From Opitutaceae bacterium (GTDB lineage: Bacteria > Verrucomicrobiota > Verrucomicrobiia > Opitutales > Opitutaceae), in NCBI GenBank assembly GCA_005786775.1, contig SYDD01000167.1:1-5015 (forward strand): a stretch of 5,015 nt of DNA. The letters run 5' to 3'. Shown in pieces: positions 4,799-5,015 of this stretch. A program made the translations under genes and the position numbers. Under the pieces are notes generated by a model, which was not told the DNA's origin, searched no databases, and was given only the letters and a program-made list of their open reading frames with translations. Position 1 is the first letter of the stretch, and each line of letters opens with the position of its first letter.

Positions 4799-5015
4799 GC
4801 GAGGCGGCTCCCTGGCTGGTGTGCCACACCCGCCCCCGGTGTGAGAAGAAGTTCGCCGCGCTGATGCGGGCGGAGGCGTTCGAGCATTACCTGCCGCTGG
4901 TGAGCAGCACCCGCCGGTACGGCACGCGGAACCGGACCTTCACCAAGCCGCTGTTCACGGGCTACGTCTTCGCGGCCATCCCGCCGGAGCGGAAGGCGCG
5001 CATCTACCAGCAGGA
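4795..5015 (+). CDS. NusG-like (NGN domain) transcription elongation/antitermination factor, 5' part
   Basis: The ATG at 4795 overlaps the aroQ stop (ATGA), and the frame stays open to the window edge, giving 73 residues of an incomplete protein. The sequence is a NusG N-terminal domain: WLVCHTRPRCEKKFAAL (7-23) corresponds to the opening strand and helix, HYLPLV (31-36) to the following strand, and RRYGTRNRTFTKPLFTGYVFA (40-60) to the signature in which a basic stretch leads to PLF.GYVF. NGN domains bind the RNA polymerase clamp and promote processivity. Whether a C-terminal KOW domain follows cannot be seen. The divergent, cysteine-containing sequence and the linkage to aroQ, rather than to secE-rplK, suggest a specialised paralogue (RfaH/UpxY/LoaP-like) rather than housekeeping NusG. 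That is inference. It may be required for a long operon beyond the right edge. Confidence 0.88.
   Translation, partial: MSEAAPWLVCHTRPRCEKKFAALMRAEAFEHYLPLVSSTRRYGTRNRTFTKPLFTGYVFAAIPPERKARIYQQ

Overview
The window is about 5 kb of GC-rich bacterial chromosome carrying ordinary housekeeping genes, plus one unexplained palindromic repeat element. I infer a high-GC Gram-negative, most likely Verrucomicrobiota and perhaps the Opitutales. The reasons are the adjacent bL36/bL31B pair, the general protein flavour, and start codons that lack Shine-Dalgarno sequences. The taxonomic call is an inference, not something read directly from a marker.

Layout. From 1 to 468 (+) lies the 3' part of a hypoxanthine phosphoribosyltransferase gene, cut by the window edge. 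From 469 to 667 there is no conventional gene: a short GC hairpin (474-492) is followed by a 171-bp element (501-671). Its 22-base ends are inverted repeats, and a small perfect hairpin sits exactly at its centre. The element lies between convergent genes and its right arm contains the stop codon of the next gene.

From 668 to 3456 five genes lie on the minus strand. In transcription order they are a dCMP deaminase-family protein, a YqgE/AlgH (DUF179) protein, ribosomal protein bL36 (41 residues, absent from ordinary ORF listings because of its size), ribosomal protein bL31 type B, and a DUF1015-family protein. Both ribosomal proteins are of the zinc-free type. A hairpin with a U-containing tail separates bL31B from the DUF1015 gene and fixes the latter's start at 1882.

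A 109-bp divergent intergenic region (3457-3565) separates this group from the plus-strand genes. These are a NIF3/YbgI-family metal protein, type II 3-dehydroquinate dehydratase (shikimate pathway), and the start of a NusG-like (NGN-domain) transcription elongation factor. The last gene overlaps the dehydratase gene by ATGA and runs off the right edge.

The genes cover purine salvage (hpt), pyrimidine deoxynucleotide metabolism (dCMP deaminase), translation (bL36, bL31B), aromatic amino-acid biosynthesis (aroQ) and transcription elongation (NusG-like). They do not form one pathway. I see no defence system, CRISPR array, tRNA, rRNA or coding insertion sequence. The most noteworthy object is the co-centred palindromic element at 501-671.
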